From: Paenibacillus sp. FSL R5-0345
Lineage (GTDB): Bacteria; Bacillota; Bacilli; Paenibacillales; Paenibacillaceae
Direction of reading: 5' to 3'
Assembly: GCF_000758585.1 (NCBI RefSeq)
Contig: NZ_CP009281.1
Span: forward strand, 4,092,001 to 4,156,000
Length of the DNA: 64,000 bases
This document shows positions 45,471 to 53,182 of this stretch, in pieces; the stretch's first letter is position 1; the number at the start of each line of letters is the position of its first letter. Below the pieces are notes generated by a model that made no database searches, was not told the origin of the DNA, and saw nothing but the letters and a program-made list of their open reading frames with translations. The position numbers and the translations under genes were made by a program.

Positions 45471-46262
45471 CTACGGCTTCTTCCCCATGAGACCCAGTAA
45501 ATTCTCCATGGATTCGAACATGATTTCAAAGAGATTCTGAAACAGCACAGCCAGACCTGGCATCAGCACTAAAAGAAGTGCAAGACCTATAATGATTTTG
45601 AGCGGAACCCCTATAACGAATACATTATATTGCGGAGCCGTTCTCGCCAAAAAGGCAAGGCCAACATCAGTCAGAAACAGTGCGGTTACTAATGGTGCAG
45701 ACATTTGAAAAGCTAATACAAACGACTGCGCAAATGTTCGGACCAGAAACTCTGATAAACTACCATCAACCATGCGTAGAAATAAATCATTATTCATAGG
45801 AATCCATTTATAGCTGTATACAATGGCATCTAGCAAATGGTGATGTCCATTCATACTAAGAAACATTAGCAGGGCTATCATATATTTGAAATTACCGAGA
45901 ATAGGTGCTGACGTTCCAGTCATAGGATCAATGACGTTCGCAATACCGAAGCCAATCTGAATATCAATAAAAGAACCCGCTGTCTGAATCGCCATAAACA
46001 TCAAATATCCAATGAAACCTAGTAAAAGACCTATTAATACCTCTCTCATAATCAGCAAAATATAACTAAAATCCTGCGGAATCGTAATTCCGGTTCCACT
46101 AGCACTAAAGACTACCAAAGCTACAAAAAAAGAAATGCCAATCTTAAAAGTTGTCGGTACCCCTTGAGAAGAAAACACTGGAACGACAACAAAAAAAGCG
46201 GTAATTCGACAAAAAATAAGCAAAAAGACGGGTAAACTTTGCAATAGGGTATCCATGTTCAT
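45471..46262 (-). CDS. fliR: Flagellar biosynthesis protein FliR
   Basis: Membrane component of the export-gate core complex (FliP5-FliQ4-FliR1). 263 residues with about six hydrophobic helices, including PVFLLIFCRITAFFVVVPVFSSQGVPTTFKIG and GQ-type segments GFGIANVIDPMTGTSAPILGNF typical of FliR. The start codon lies four nt after the fliQ stop; its ribosome binding site is weak, so translation is probably coupled to fliQ. Confidence 0.96.
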   Translation of the reverse strand: MNMDTLLQSLPVFLLIFCRITAFFVVVPVFSSQGVPTTFKIGISFFVALVVFSASGTGITIPQDFSYILLIMREVLIGLLLGFIGYLMFMAIQTAGSFIDIQIGFGIANVIDPMTGTSAPILGNFKYMIALLMFLSMNGHHHLLDAIVYSYKWIPMNNDLFLRMVDGSLSEFLVRTFAQSFVLAFQMSAPLVTALFLTDVGLAFLARTAPQYNVFVIGVPLKIIIGLALLLVLMPGLAVLFQNLFEIMFESMENLLGLMGKKP

Positions 46263-46265
46263 TGC

Positions 46266-46535
46266 TTAACCAATATACATATAAAGATTTCCTAGAATTT
46301 GGCTAGTAAAGTCAATTAGCTTCGTGATGATCCACGGACCAAATAGCAATAAAGCCAGCAGTACTGCGACGATTTTGGGAACAAACGCTAGCGTCTGTTC
46401 CTGAATCTGTGTCGTAGCTTGAAAAATACTGATTATTAGCCCTACCACCAGACCAAGAATCAGCATGGGAGCGCTGACTTCCAGCACTAAATATACGGCT
46501 TGGCTTGCTAGACCGATTATAAACTCCGTACTCAA
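46266..46535 (-). CDS. fliQ: Flagellar biosynthesis protein FliQ
   Basis: Small two-helix export-gate protein, 89 residues, with the family core SAPMLILGLVVGLIISIFQATTQIQEQTLAFVPKIVAVL. The start is TTG at 46535 with GGAGG eight nt upstream. Lies between fliP and fliR in the invariant PQR order. Confidence 0.97.
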   Translation of the reverse strand: MSTEFIIGLASQAVYLVLEVSAPMLILGLVVGLIISIFQATTQIQEQTLAFVPKIVAVLLALLLFGPWIITKLIDFTSQILGNLYMYIG

Positions 46536-46556
46536 TCCTCATGCCTCCTCTTAAGG

Positions 46557-47318
46557 TCAGGTGTTAAAACTAAGAAGTAGTGATTTAATGACTAAGTACC
46601 AGCCGTCTACCAGTACAAAGAGCATTATTTTAAAAGGTAATGAAATCATGACCGGGGGAAGCATCATCATCCCCATGGCCATCAGCGTACTCGCCACAAC
46701 AATATCAATAATCAAAAATGGAATAAAAATTAAGAAGCCCATTGTAAAAGCTTTTTTCAATTCCCCAATTGCGAAAGCAGGCACCATCACCGTCAGTGGA
46801 ATATCACTGTATGTAGCAGGTTTAGCCGATCCCGTATAACCGGTATACTTCATAAATAACAAAAGGTCTTTGGAATTGGTCTGTTTAAACATAAACTCTT
46901 TCATCGGATCAGCAGCTTTATCAAAAGCCTCAGTCTGTGTAATTGTCCCCTTCAAATACGGCTGTAATGCCGTTTCATTCACTTGTGCCAAAGTTGGCGA
47001 CATAACGAACAGGGTCAAAAATAGAGCAAGCCCTACCAGCACCTGATTCGGAGGCATGGACTGAGTACCAAGTGAGGTTCTGACAAAGCCGAGCACGATT
47101 ACAATTCTAGTAAAACTGGTCATAAGAACTAGAAACGCCGGAGCAATACTCAGAACCGTAACGAGAAGAAGAATTGATATGGAACTGGTACCACCACTTG
47201 AACCATCATTACCGACCTGAATATTAACATTAGGTATAGGATCAGCATGTATCGGCCGCATCATAACTATACTAATGAACCCGAACAGCAGAATAGCAAG
47301 AATTAGCTTTTTTTTCAT
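46557..47318 (-). CDS. fliP: Flagellar biosynthesis protein FliP
   Basis: Forms the core of the export gate. A cleavable signal sequence (residues 1-25) precedes about four transmembrane helices, with FliP signatures TSFTRIVIVLGFVRTSLGTQSMPPNQVLVGLALFLT and PAFAIGELKKAFTMGFLIFIPFLIIDIVVASTLMAMGMMMLPPVMISLPFKIMLFVLVDGW. 253 residues. Overlaps fliO by four nt (ATGA). Confidence 0.98.
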   Translation of the reverse strand: MKKKLILAILLFGFISIVMMRPIHADPIPNVNIQVGNDGSSGGTSSISILLLVTVLSIAPAFLVLMTSFTRIVIVLGFVRTSLGTQSMPPNQVLVGLALFLTLFVMSPTLAQVNETALQPYLKGTITQTEAFDKAADPMKEFMFKQTNSKDLLLFMKYTGYTGSAKPATYSDIPLTVMVPAFAIGELKKAFTMGFLIFIPFLIIDIVVASTLMAMGMMMLPPVMISLPFKIMLFVLVDGWYLVIKSLLLSFNT

Positions 47319-47842
47319 AAATTCCTCGACTCATCCTTAGTAGCATCATCCCGGAACAACTCTTCCATTTTCTCTTTACGCTCTGGTGCAGAACGAAGCT
47401 TGGATTGCAGTGTCTCGTAAAAAGATGATGTTTCACTAAGCTCGATTTCCTCTGATGGAACCTCCCCACGCAGCTTAACCTTAACCTTGGCAATAAGCGG
47501 TGCGAGAAAATTATTCTGGTTAGAGGATTGATCCTCAAATGCTGCAATGATCAAAGCCACCTCATCTGGATCAGTGACTTTATCCAAGATGGATATGTTC
47601 TCACCAATCCCGATTAAGTAAAGGCTGCTTCCCAGTTCAATAACCTGCATCGACTTGTTAGGTCCCAACCCTACAGCACCAAGCGTCCGAATGGAACGCC
47701 CGCTCATAAAGGTCTGATTACGACGTCCAAGAAAACGGATCAGCAGCACAATAAGTACAATGATTACCGCAAGGACAATAATAACGTTAAGCAAATTCAG
47801 CAGGGTGTTATTGCTACCGAGCGGTTCTGAATTGACGGGCAT
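47315..47842 (-). CDS. fliO: Flagellar biosynthetic protein FliO/FliZ
   Basis: Membrane protein that helps FliP fold and assemble. One transmembrane helix (about residues 14-38; LLNVIIVLAVIIVLIVLLIRFLG) is followed by the FliO cytoplasmic domain (RSIRTLGAVGLGPNKSMQVIELGSSLYLIGIGENISILDKVTDPDEV) and a charged tail. 175 residues; called FliZ in B. subtilis. It lacks the long N-terminal extracellular region with signal peptide seen in the ~220-residue Bacillus protein. Confidence 0.92.
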   Translation of the reverse strand: MPVNSEPLGSNNTLLNLLNVIIVLAVIIVLIVLLIRFLGRRNQTFMSGRSIRTLGAVGLGPNKSMQVIELGSSLYLIGIGENISILDKVTDPDEVALIIAAFEDQSSNQNNFLAPLIAKVKVKLRGEVPSEEIELSETSSFYETLQSKLRSAPERKEKMEELFRDDATKDESRNL

Positions 47843-47851
47843 GTCTCTTTC

Positions 47852-48217
47852 CTACACACCCAACGTTTTGTTGATAGCTTCGATAACACGGTCTGCTTGG
47901 AAAGGCTTCACAATAAAGTCTTTTGCTCCCGCTTGAATAGCATCGATAACCATAGCCTGCTGGCCCATGGCTGAACACATGATAACCTTAGCAGCCGGAT
48001 CTACTTTCTTGATTTCTTTCAGGGCGGCGATTCCGTCCATCTCAGGCATAGTAATATCCATCGTGATTAGGTCCGGACGCAGTTCTTTAAATTTCTCTAT
48101 AGCTTGAGAACCGTCCTGAGCTTCGCCCACTACTTCAAATCCGTTTTTCGACAAAATGTCACGGATCATCATTCTCATAAATGCTGCATCGTCCACGATT
48201 AGAATTCGGTTAGCCAT
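47852..48217 (-). CDS. cheY: Chemotaxis response regulator CheY
   Basis: Single receiver domain of 121 residues; its phosphorylated form binds FliM/FliY to change flagellar rotation. Acidic pocket D9/D10 (LIVDD), phospho-acceptor D54 (ITMDITMPEMDG), conserved Ser/Thr in MCSAMGQQ and lysine in FIVKPF. The ATG at 48217 (MANRILIVDDAAF) follows GGAGG; upstream in-frame codons overlap the fliY stop and are not used. Located between fliY and fliO as in B. subtilis. Confidence 0.97.
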   Translation of the reverse strand: MANRILIVDDAAFMRMMIRDILSKNGFEVVGEAQDGSQAIEKFKELRPDLITMDITMPEMDGIAALKEIKKVDPAAKVIMCSAMGQQAMVIDAIQAGAKDFIVKPFQADRVIEAINKTLGV

Positions 48218-48243
48218 TTTTACAAAATCCTCCCTAAGTATGC

Positions 48244-49545
48244 TTATTGTAATTTCTGAATTCGGTCCCACTGGCTGACGATATCCGTAACGCGTACGCC
48301 GAAGTTTTCGTCGATAACTACGACTTCGCCTTTGGCAATAAGCTTGTTGTTAACCAAAATATCTACAGGCTCACCGGCGAGCTTGTCCAGCTCAATGATC
48401 GAGCCTTGAGACATTTCCAAAATATCTTTAATCTGCTTCTGGGTCCTTCCTAATTCTACGGTTACTCTAAGCGGTATGTCCATCAATAAATTTAAATTAT
48501 TTTCATCAATATGACCAAAAGCTCCACCGTTAAGGTTAGCAAATTGTACAGGCTGTACATTTACATTGCGATTAGCTTCAGGACTAAGCGGTGGTGTCTG
48601 CCCATAAGGCATGCCTTGTGGCGGCATTCCGTATGGCGGCATCCCCGGCATGCCATACGCCGGCATGCCTGCTGGAGGATAATAATATCCGCCTTCCGGC
48701 ATTCCAGGATAACCAGGCATCCCCTGCGGTGGATATGGCGGAGGCGTTTCTCCTGCGGGCTGTGAAGGTGCCTGCTGCACTGGAGGAGCCATAGGCGGCG
48801 TCTCATGCGCTGGCTTAGCAGGAGTCTCTGTTGACGTAACTGCAGCCTCCTGTGCTGCAGGGCTTACATCACCCAGAAGCATCGTTACCATATCCTTAGC
48901 AAACTGGACAGGCAAGAGCTGCATAATGGTAGAGTCTATTAAATCTCCTATTTTAAGACGGAACGAAATACGAATTAAGGTTTCGTCATTCGGCAAGCTG
49001 CCTACGCCTTCACCGCTGGACATATTCAGGATGTCTATACCGGGAGGTGAAATATTAACAAAGCGATTGAAAATAGTAGACATTGATGTGGCAGAAGAAC
49101 CCATCATTTGGTTCATAGCTTCCTGCACAGCACTAATGTGAATTTCATTCAATTCTTCATCCTTGGGTTCACCTTCCCCGCCTAGCATTAAATCGGCGAT
49201 GACCTGTGCATCTCTAATCTTAATTACAAGTGAATTAATACCTTGAAATCCGTCCACATATTCCACGTGCACAGCTACATGTGGTTTTGGAAAAGCCACT
49301 TCAAACTCCCCGCGTGTAATGATAGAAACTTGAGGGGTTGTAATATCAACCTTTTTCCCAAGTAAAGTGGAAAGTGCTGTTGCAGCACTACCGAATGTTA
49401 TATTACCGATTTCACCCAAAGCATCCTGTTCAAACGGTGTTAAATAGTCATTTACCGTTTTCTCTGTAGGAGCCAATGAGCCTTCCGCAGATTGTCTCAG
49501 AAGGGCGTCGATTTCTTCTTGGGATAAATAATCTTTACTCGTCAA
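48244..49545 (-). CDS. fliY: Flagellar switch protein / CheY-P phosphatase FliY
   Basis: C-ring protein that combines a CheC-like phosphatase domain with a FliN-type C-terminus. The start YLSQEEIDALL resembles the CheY-P-binding peptide of FliM. Two CheC-like sites follow (LGEIGNITFGSAATALSTLLG and ISAVQEAMNQMMGSSATSMSTIF). About residues 230-325 are a Pro/Gly/Met/Tyr-rich linker with QGMPGYPGMPEGGYYYPP-like repeats. The SpoA/FliN domain ends the protein. TTG at 49545, nine nt after AAGGAG, is preferred. At 433 residues it is longer than B. subtilis FliY (about 378) because of the linker. Confidence 0.95.
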   Translation of the reverse strand: MTSKDYLSQEEIDALLRQSAEGSLAPTEKTVNDYLTPFEQDALGEIGNITFGSAATALSTLLGKKVDITTPQVSIITRGEFEVAFPKPHVAVHVEYVDGFQGINSLVIKIRDAQVIADLMLGGEGEPKDEELNEIHISAVQEAMNQMMGSSATSMSTIFNRFVNISPPGIDILNMSSGEGVGSLPNDETLIRISFRLKIGDLIDSTIMQLLPVQFAKDMVTMLLGDVSPAAQEAAVTSTETPAKPAHETPPMAPPVQQAPSQPAGETPPPYPPQGMPGYPGMPEGGYYYPPAGMPAYGMPGMPPYGMPPQGMPYGQTPPLSPEANRNVNVQPVQFANLNGGAFGHIDENNLNLLMDIPLRVTVELGRTQKQIKDILEMSQGSIIELDKLAGEPVDILVNNKLIAKGEVVVIDENFGVRVTDIVSQWDRIQKLQ

Positions 49546-50533
49546 ATTCTTCAACTCCTTCACTGACAATCTCGTCTATTTGCACGGCTACCCGGTCTTT
49601 CACCATTCCAGGACTTCCGATGAACTTAAGCTTCTCCCCTACCTTAATCGAGAGTCCGGAATCTACATTCCTGTTAAGAGAGATCACGTCACCGACGCTA
49701 AGCCCAAGAAACTCAGATATTGATAAACGTGATTCTCCAAGTTCAGCGACAATCGGCAATTTCGCCTTATGAACTCTAGCCTTAATGGCTTCAAGTTCAT
49801 CTGCATCCCGCGTCTTCTTCTCTGTTACAAACCATTGGTGAACAGATAGTCTAGACATGATTGGTTCCAGGACGACGTGCGGTATGCAAAGATTGATCAT
49901 GCCTGTTGTATCTCCAATTTTGGTGCTTAACGAGATTAATGCAATGGTCTCATTGGGCGATACAATTTGCATGAACTGCGGATTCGTTTCGAGCGCTTCC
50001 ATGCGCGGATGAATATCCAGTACAGTCTTCCATGCTTCCTGCAAGCTCTCAAAGCATCTGCTGAAGATACGCTCCATGATCGTTGTTTCAATCTCAGTTA
50101 AAGCATTAATTTTAGAAGGCGCTGTCCCAAAACCTCCCAGCAATCTGTCCAGCATAGCGAAAGCAATGTTTGGATGAACCTCCATTACCATTCGACCTTC
50201 TAAAGGTTCAGCTTCAAAAATGTTCAGTATTGTCATTTTTGGAATGGAACGTATGAATTCATCATAAGGGAGCTGCTCTACTTGAACGACATTAATCTGC
50301 ACAAAGGTGCGTAATTGGGCTGAAAAGTACGTTGTAAGATAGCGGGCGAAATTGTCATGAATCCTTGTAAGACTACGGATATGATCTTTAGAAAAGCGAA
50401 CAGCCCGTTTAAAGTCATAAGATCGGATCTTCTTCTGAGTTTCTTCCTTTTTAAGTTCATCGGCATCCATCTCACCTGAAGAAAGTGCAGCAAGTAGAGC
50501 ATCTATTTCGTTTTGTGATAGTACATCAACCAA
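49535..50533 (-). CDS. fliM: Flagellar motor switch protein FliM
   Basis: C-ring protein that receives CheY-P. The N-terminal LSQNEIDALLAALSSGEMDADELK is the CheY-P-binding peptide. SYDFKRAVRFSKDHIRSLTRIHDNFARYLTTYFSAQLR and the middle CheC-like domain follow, then the C-terminal SpoA domain (LGLSVGDVISLNRNVDSGLSIKVGEKLKFIGSPG). TTG at 50533, eight nt after GGGGGGG, gives 332 residues; a GTG nine nt upstream overlaps the ribosome binding site. It overlaps fliY by 11 nt. Confidence 0.96.
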   Translation of the reverse strand: MVDVLSQNEIDALLAALSSGEMDADELKKEETQKKIRSYDFKRAVRFSKDHIRSLTRIHDNFARYLTTYFSAQLRTFVQINVVQVEQLPYDEFIRSIPKMTILNIFEAEPLEGRMVMEVHPNIAFAMLDRLLGGFGTAPSKINALTEIETTIMERIFSRCFESLQEAWKTVLDIHPRMEALETNPQFMQIVSPNETIALISLSTKIGDTTGMINLCIPHVVLEPIMSRLSVHQWFVTEKKTRDADELEAIKARVHKAKLPIVAELGESRLSISEFLGLSVGDVISLNRNVDSGLSIKVGEKLKFIGSPGMVKDRVAVQIDEIVSEGVEEFDE

Positions 50534-50572
50534 TTCAATCACCCCCCCATCAAAGAATTATCAGGCCTGAAG

Positions 50573-51040
50573 CTACATAGAAGCCAAAAGGTATTTGGTG
50601 ACTTCGATCTGAGTGATTTTGCCTTCGGTCAATGTCTTATTGATCAAATTAACAAGCTTGCTGCTAAGCTGATCTTTGCCATTTGCTCCGTTAAGCTCCT
50701 CAGGTTTGGTATCTGCAAGCGTTTTGATAATAATCGGCTTAATTTTGATCTCTTTTATTTTCTCGAAGGCTTCCTTTGATTTCGCAGAATTCAATTGGAA
50801 AGCGAAATCTATTTGAACGATATAATCGGGATCAGCAAGATTTGTTTTGATGTCTTTGATCTCTGCCGTTAGTTCGACGATTTCATCTGCAGTTAAATGT
50901 TTGGTTTCCACACTTTGTACCGCAGCATTTACATCATTCGTATCTTTCGGAAAGATCTTGTCCATTAATAAAAATGCGGCTATCACAATAAGTGTAATCG
51001 CAAGCAAAATCGTAAGTAACCACGGCAGCATCTTCTTCAT
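50573..51040 (-). CDS. fliL: Flagellar basal body-associated protein FliL
   Basis: Single-pass membrane protein near the stator. Transmembrane helix at about residues 5-26 (LPWLLTILLAITLIVIAAFLL), then a periplasmic/extracytoplasmic domain with YIVQIDFAFQLNSAKSKEAFEKIKEIKIKPIIIKTLAD. 155 residues, usual for FliL. Its start overlaps the swrD stop by four nt. Confidence 0.94.
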   Translation of the reverse strand: MKKMLPWLLTILLAITLIVIAAFLLMDKIFPKDTNDVNAAVQSVETKHLTADEIVELTAEIKDIKTNLADPDYIVQIDFAFQLNSAKSKEAFEKIKEIKIKPIIIKTLADTKPEELNGANGKDQLSSKLVNLINKTLTEGKITQIEVTKYLLASM

Positions 51041-51261
51041 GTTAGCTCCTCCATTGACTGGACTTTAATGGTGGCAGCATATGTGCCTATGTCCCTGTTA
51101 TAATCCCGGATCTTCGTAATAACTTCATCCGCTTTTTCAAGCACGATCAGTCTTTTTCCGGTTACGAGCGTAATATATGTATCCGGGCTTTCTTCTACCA
51201 TTTCTACCAGTAGGGCATTGATCCACATCGGTGTTCCATTTAATCTCGTTACCGATATCAT
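51037..51261 (-). CDS. swrD: FlbD-family protein (SwrD)
   Basis: A 74-residue cytoplasmic protein with the FlbD core MISVTRLNGTPMWINALLVEMVEESPDTYITLVTGKRLIVLEKADEV. In B. subtilis SwrD (YlzI) lies just upstream of fliL, as here, and increases motor torque. The ATG follows GGAGGCCTGTT. The assignment is by family and position. Confidence 0.93.
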   Translation of the reverse strand: MISVTRLNGTPMWINALLVEMVEESPDTYITLVTGKRLIVLEKADEVITKIRDYNRDIGTYAATIKVQSMEELT

Positions 51262-51349
51262 AACAGGCCTCCTAACAAAAATAGGGGGAGGAGTATCTCC
51301 CCCACGACTTCGCGTTAACCATTAATTAAATATTAAATTATTGATAAAA

Positions 51350-52168
51350 TTAACGCTTCAGGTTAACTACTTCCTGCAGCACTTCATCAGAAGTCGTAAT
51401 GATACGAGAGTTCGCCTGGAATCCACGTTGCGATACGATCATTTCTGTAAATTCATTCGTAAGATCCACATTGGACATTTCGAGTTGACCAGATATGATC
51501 GACCCAGTACCATCTTCTGTATTATTCGCTGTAGTCGGTACAAGTTCGCCTTCTGCATTCGCATTAAGCGTCATACGGTACAGATTACCACCGATTTTCT
51601 CTAGACCAGATGGATTAGTAACCTTGGCTACTCCAATCTGTACACCTGCTTCAGTCGTTCCATCGGCCATAGTCTGAACAATTGTTCCATCATTGGAAAT
51701 GGAGAATGCTGTTACATCATCACCCAGTTGAATCAGTCCACCTCCGGAATCTAGCACATGTAATCCGTCAGAAGTAACAAGGTTACGCGCAGCATCTATG
51801 TGGAAATCTCCTGCACGAGTCAAGAATGGTGTTTCTTGGTCTTCTGATAGCTTCACTAGGAAAAAACCATCGCCGTCAATACGCAAATCTGTCGGATTAT
51901 TAGTAGTTTGAGCACTACCAGCCAAATGGAGTGTATCAATAGAAGCGATGCTTACACCCAGTCCGACTTGTTTAGCATTCACACCACCAGCGCCATCATC
52001 ACTTGGAGCTGTTACTCCAGAAACCGTTTGACTCATAATGTCCTTAAACATAACGCGTCCGGATTTAAAGCCAATTGTATTGACATTGGCAATGTTATTA
52101 CCGATTACATCGAGCTTAGTCTGAAAGCCTCTCATCCCTGAAACCCCTGAATACATAGATCTTAACAT
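51350..52168 (-). CDS. flgE: Flagellar hook protein FlgE
   Basis: Builds the extracellular hook. N-terminal heptad-rich rod/hook motif MLRSMYSGVSGMRGFQTKLDVIGNNIANVNTIGFKSGRV, a middle DLRIDGDGFFLVKL flgG/flgE domain, and C-terminal SNVDLTNEFTEMIVSQRGFQANSRIITTSDEVLQEVVNLKR. 272 residues, the short Bacillus hook type (sometimes labelled FlgG). The ATG follows GGGAGGACAACAAAC. Downstream of flgD and fliK, consistent with a hook protein whose export is governed by those two. Confidence 0.93.
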   Translation of the reverse strand: MLRSMYSGVSGMRGFQTKLDVIGNNIANVNTIGFKSGRVMFKDIMSQTVSGVTAPSDDGAGGVNAKQVGLGVSIASIDTLHLAGSAQTTNNPTDLRIDGDGFFLVKLSEDQETPFLTRAGDFHIDAARNLVTSDGLHVLDSGGGLIQLGDDVTAFSISNDGTIVQTMADGTTEAGVQIGVAKVTNPSGLEKIGGNLYRMTLNANAEGELVPTTANNTEDGTGSIISGQLEMSNVDLTNEFTEMIVSQRGFQANSRIITTSDEVLQEVVNLKR

Positions 52169-52218
52169 GTTTGTTGTCCTCCCAGATTATAGAGTCCTAA
52201 TAACTTACTAAATGGATT

Positions 52219-52270
52219 GGGACCGCGTCAGTCGGTCAGCGGCCACCTCGGCTTTCCGTTAGGACCAGCC
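52219..52270 (-). other. GC-rich block in the spacer before flgE
   Basis: A 52-nt GC-rich segment stands out in an otherwise AT-rich spacer. It contains the direct repeat GTCAGTCGGTCAG and several complementary GC runs. Read in the frame of the preceding gene past its TAA stop, it gives TAGPNGKPRWPLTD and then TGA. No family recognised; it may be an RNA structure or the remains of a longer reading frame. Confidence 0.4.
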
Positions 52271-52272
52271 GT

Positions 52273-52656
52273 TTATGAAATCACAATGGCACTGTCTATT
52301 TGTGTAAACACATTATCTTTTATCGAATTTCCATCCATAGCTGTTACAACCGTGCGATTTGGAACACTTACGATAAATGCCAAGTCCTTCATTAATATCA
52401 AGGATTCTTTACTGCCTTTGGCAGCAGCTTTATCTACAGCAGAAGAAATCTCATCCAGTTGTCTGCTTCCAAGCTCAATTCCTCTTTGTTCAAGTCGCTT
52501 AGCGGCATGATTGCTGAATTTTAGAAGCTTTTGTTGCAGAACACTCTCAAAGGTTGCTTCTCCAGTCAAAGTCTGCTTCGGTAATGAAGATCGCTGTAAT
52601 GTGGCGGAATGAAGGGACGCAGGATACATTTGGCCAATAGTTAGCCTGTCACTCAT
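52273..52656 (-). CDS. Small flagellar operon protein (TIGR02530 type)
   Basis: A 127-residue cytoplasmic protein found next to flgD and flgE in Firmicutes and related bacteria. The core FSNHAAKRLEQRGIELGSRQLDEISSAVDKAAAKGSKESLILMKDLAFIVSVPNRTVVTAMD matches what I recall of the family TIGR02530. Molecular role unknown; the position suggests hook assembly. The ATG overlaps the flgD stop (TATGAGTG), so the genes are coupled. Confidence 0.85.
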   Translation of the reverse strand: MSDRLTIGQMYPASLHSATLQRSSLPKQTLTGEATFESVLQQKLLKFSNHAAKRLEQRGIELGSRQLDEISSAVDKAAAKGSKESLILMKDLAFIVSVPNRTVVTAMDGNSIKDNVFTQIDSAIVIS

Positions 52657-53150
52657 ACTGTCTCCCCGCTTCCTCCGTTATTCTCCGGAGTATTACTATC
52701 TGTACCAGAACCATTCTCTGTTGTTGAGGGATTCTGAATTTGTGTAATATCGGTTAAAGCAATTCTGTCTTTCCCCACAACCGCATATTGAATCCCCTTG
52801 CTGACAACGATTGATTCAACATTCCCTGTCTTAGGTAGATTTGTGGAGGTATCCGTCCATGTGATATCTTTACCAATCAAGCCGGATACTGAGCCAAGAG
52901 ACTGATTCATGGATGTAAGCTGTGTCGAGATATTCATCAGCTGCTCAACAGATGTAAACTGTGCCATTTGGGCAATAAATTCTTTATCTTGCATCGGCTG
53001 CATCGGATCTTGATTCTGCAGCTGGGTGATCAATATCTTCAAAAACTGATCCTTACCCAACACAGAATTCCCTGTTGTTTTAGTAGATTCAGGAGTTGTA
53101 TAATTCCACTGGTCTTTGGTAGAAACAGGAGGAGTTGTTGTTGTCGTCAT
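52653..53150 (-). CDS. flgD: Flagellar hook assembly scaffold FlgD
   Basis: Cap that permits hook subunit polymerisation. The N-terminal conserved region NSVLGKDQFLKILITQLQNQDPMQPMQDKEFIAQMAQFTSVEQLMNIS is diagnostic. A short GxxV-type domain follows (SGLIGKDITWTDT) and a Gly/Asn/Thr-rich tail. 165 residues, somewhat longer than B. subtilis FlgD (140) because of the tail. Confidence 0.94.
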   Translation of the reverse strand: MTTTTTPPVSTKDQWNYTTPESTKTTGNSVLGKDQFLKILITQLQNQDPMQPMQDKEFIAQMAQFTSVEQLMNISTQLTSMNQSLGSVSGLIGKDITWTDTSTNLPKTGNVESIVVSKGIQYAVVGKDRIALTDITQIQNPSTTENGSGTDSNTPENNGGSGETV

Positions 53151-53182
53151 AACCGTTCACCTCTCTTTCAATTGTGATAAGT

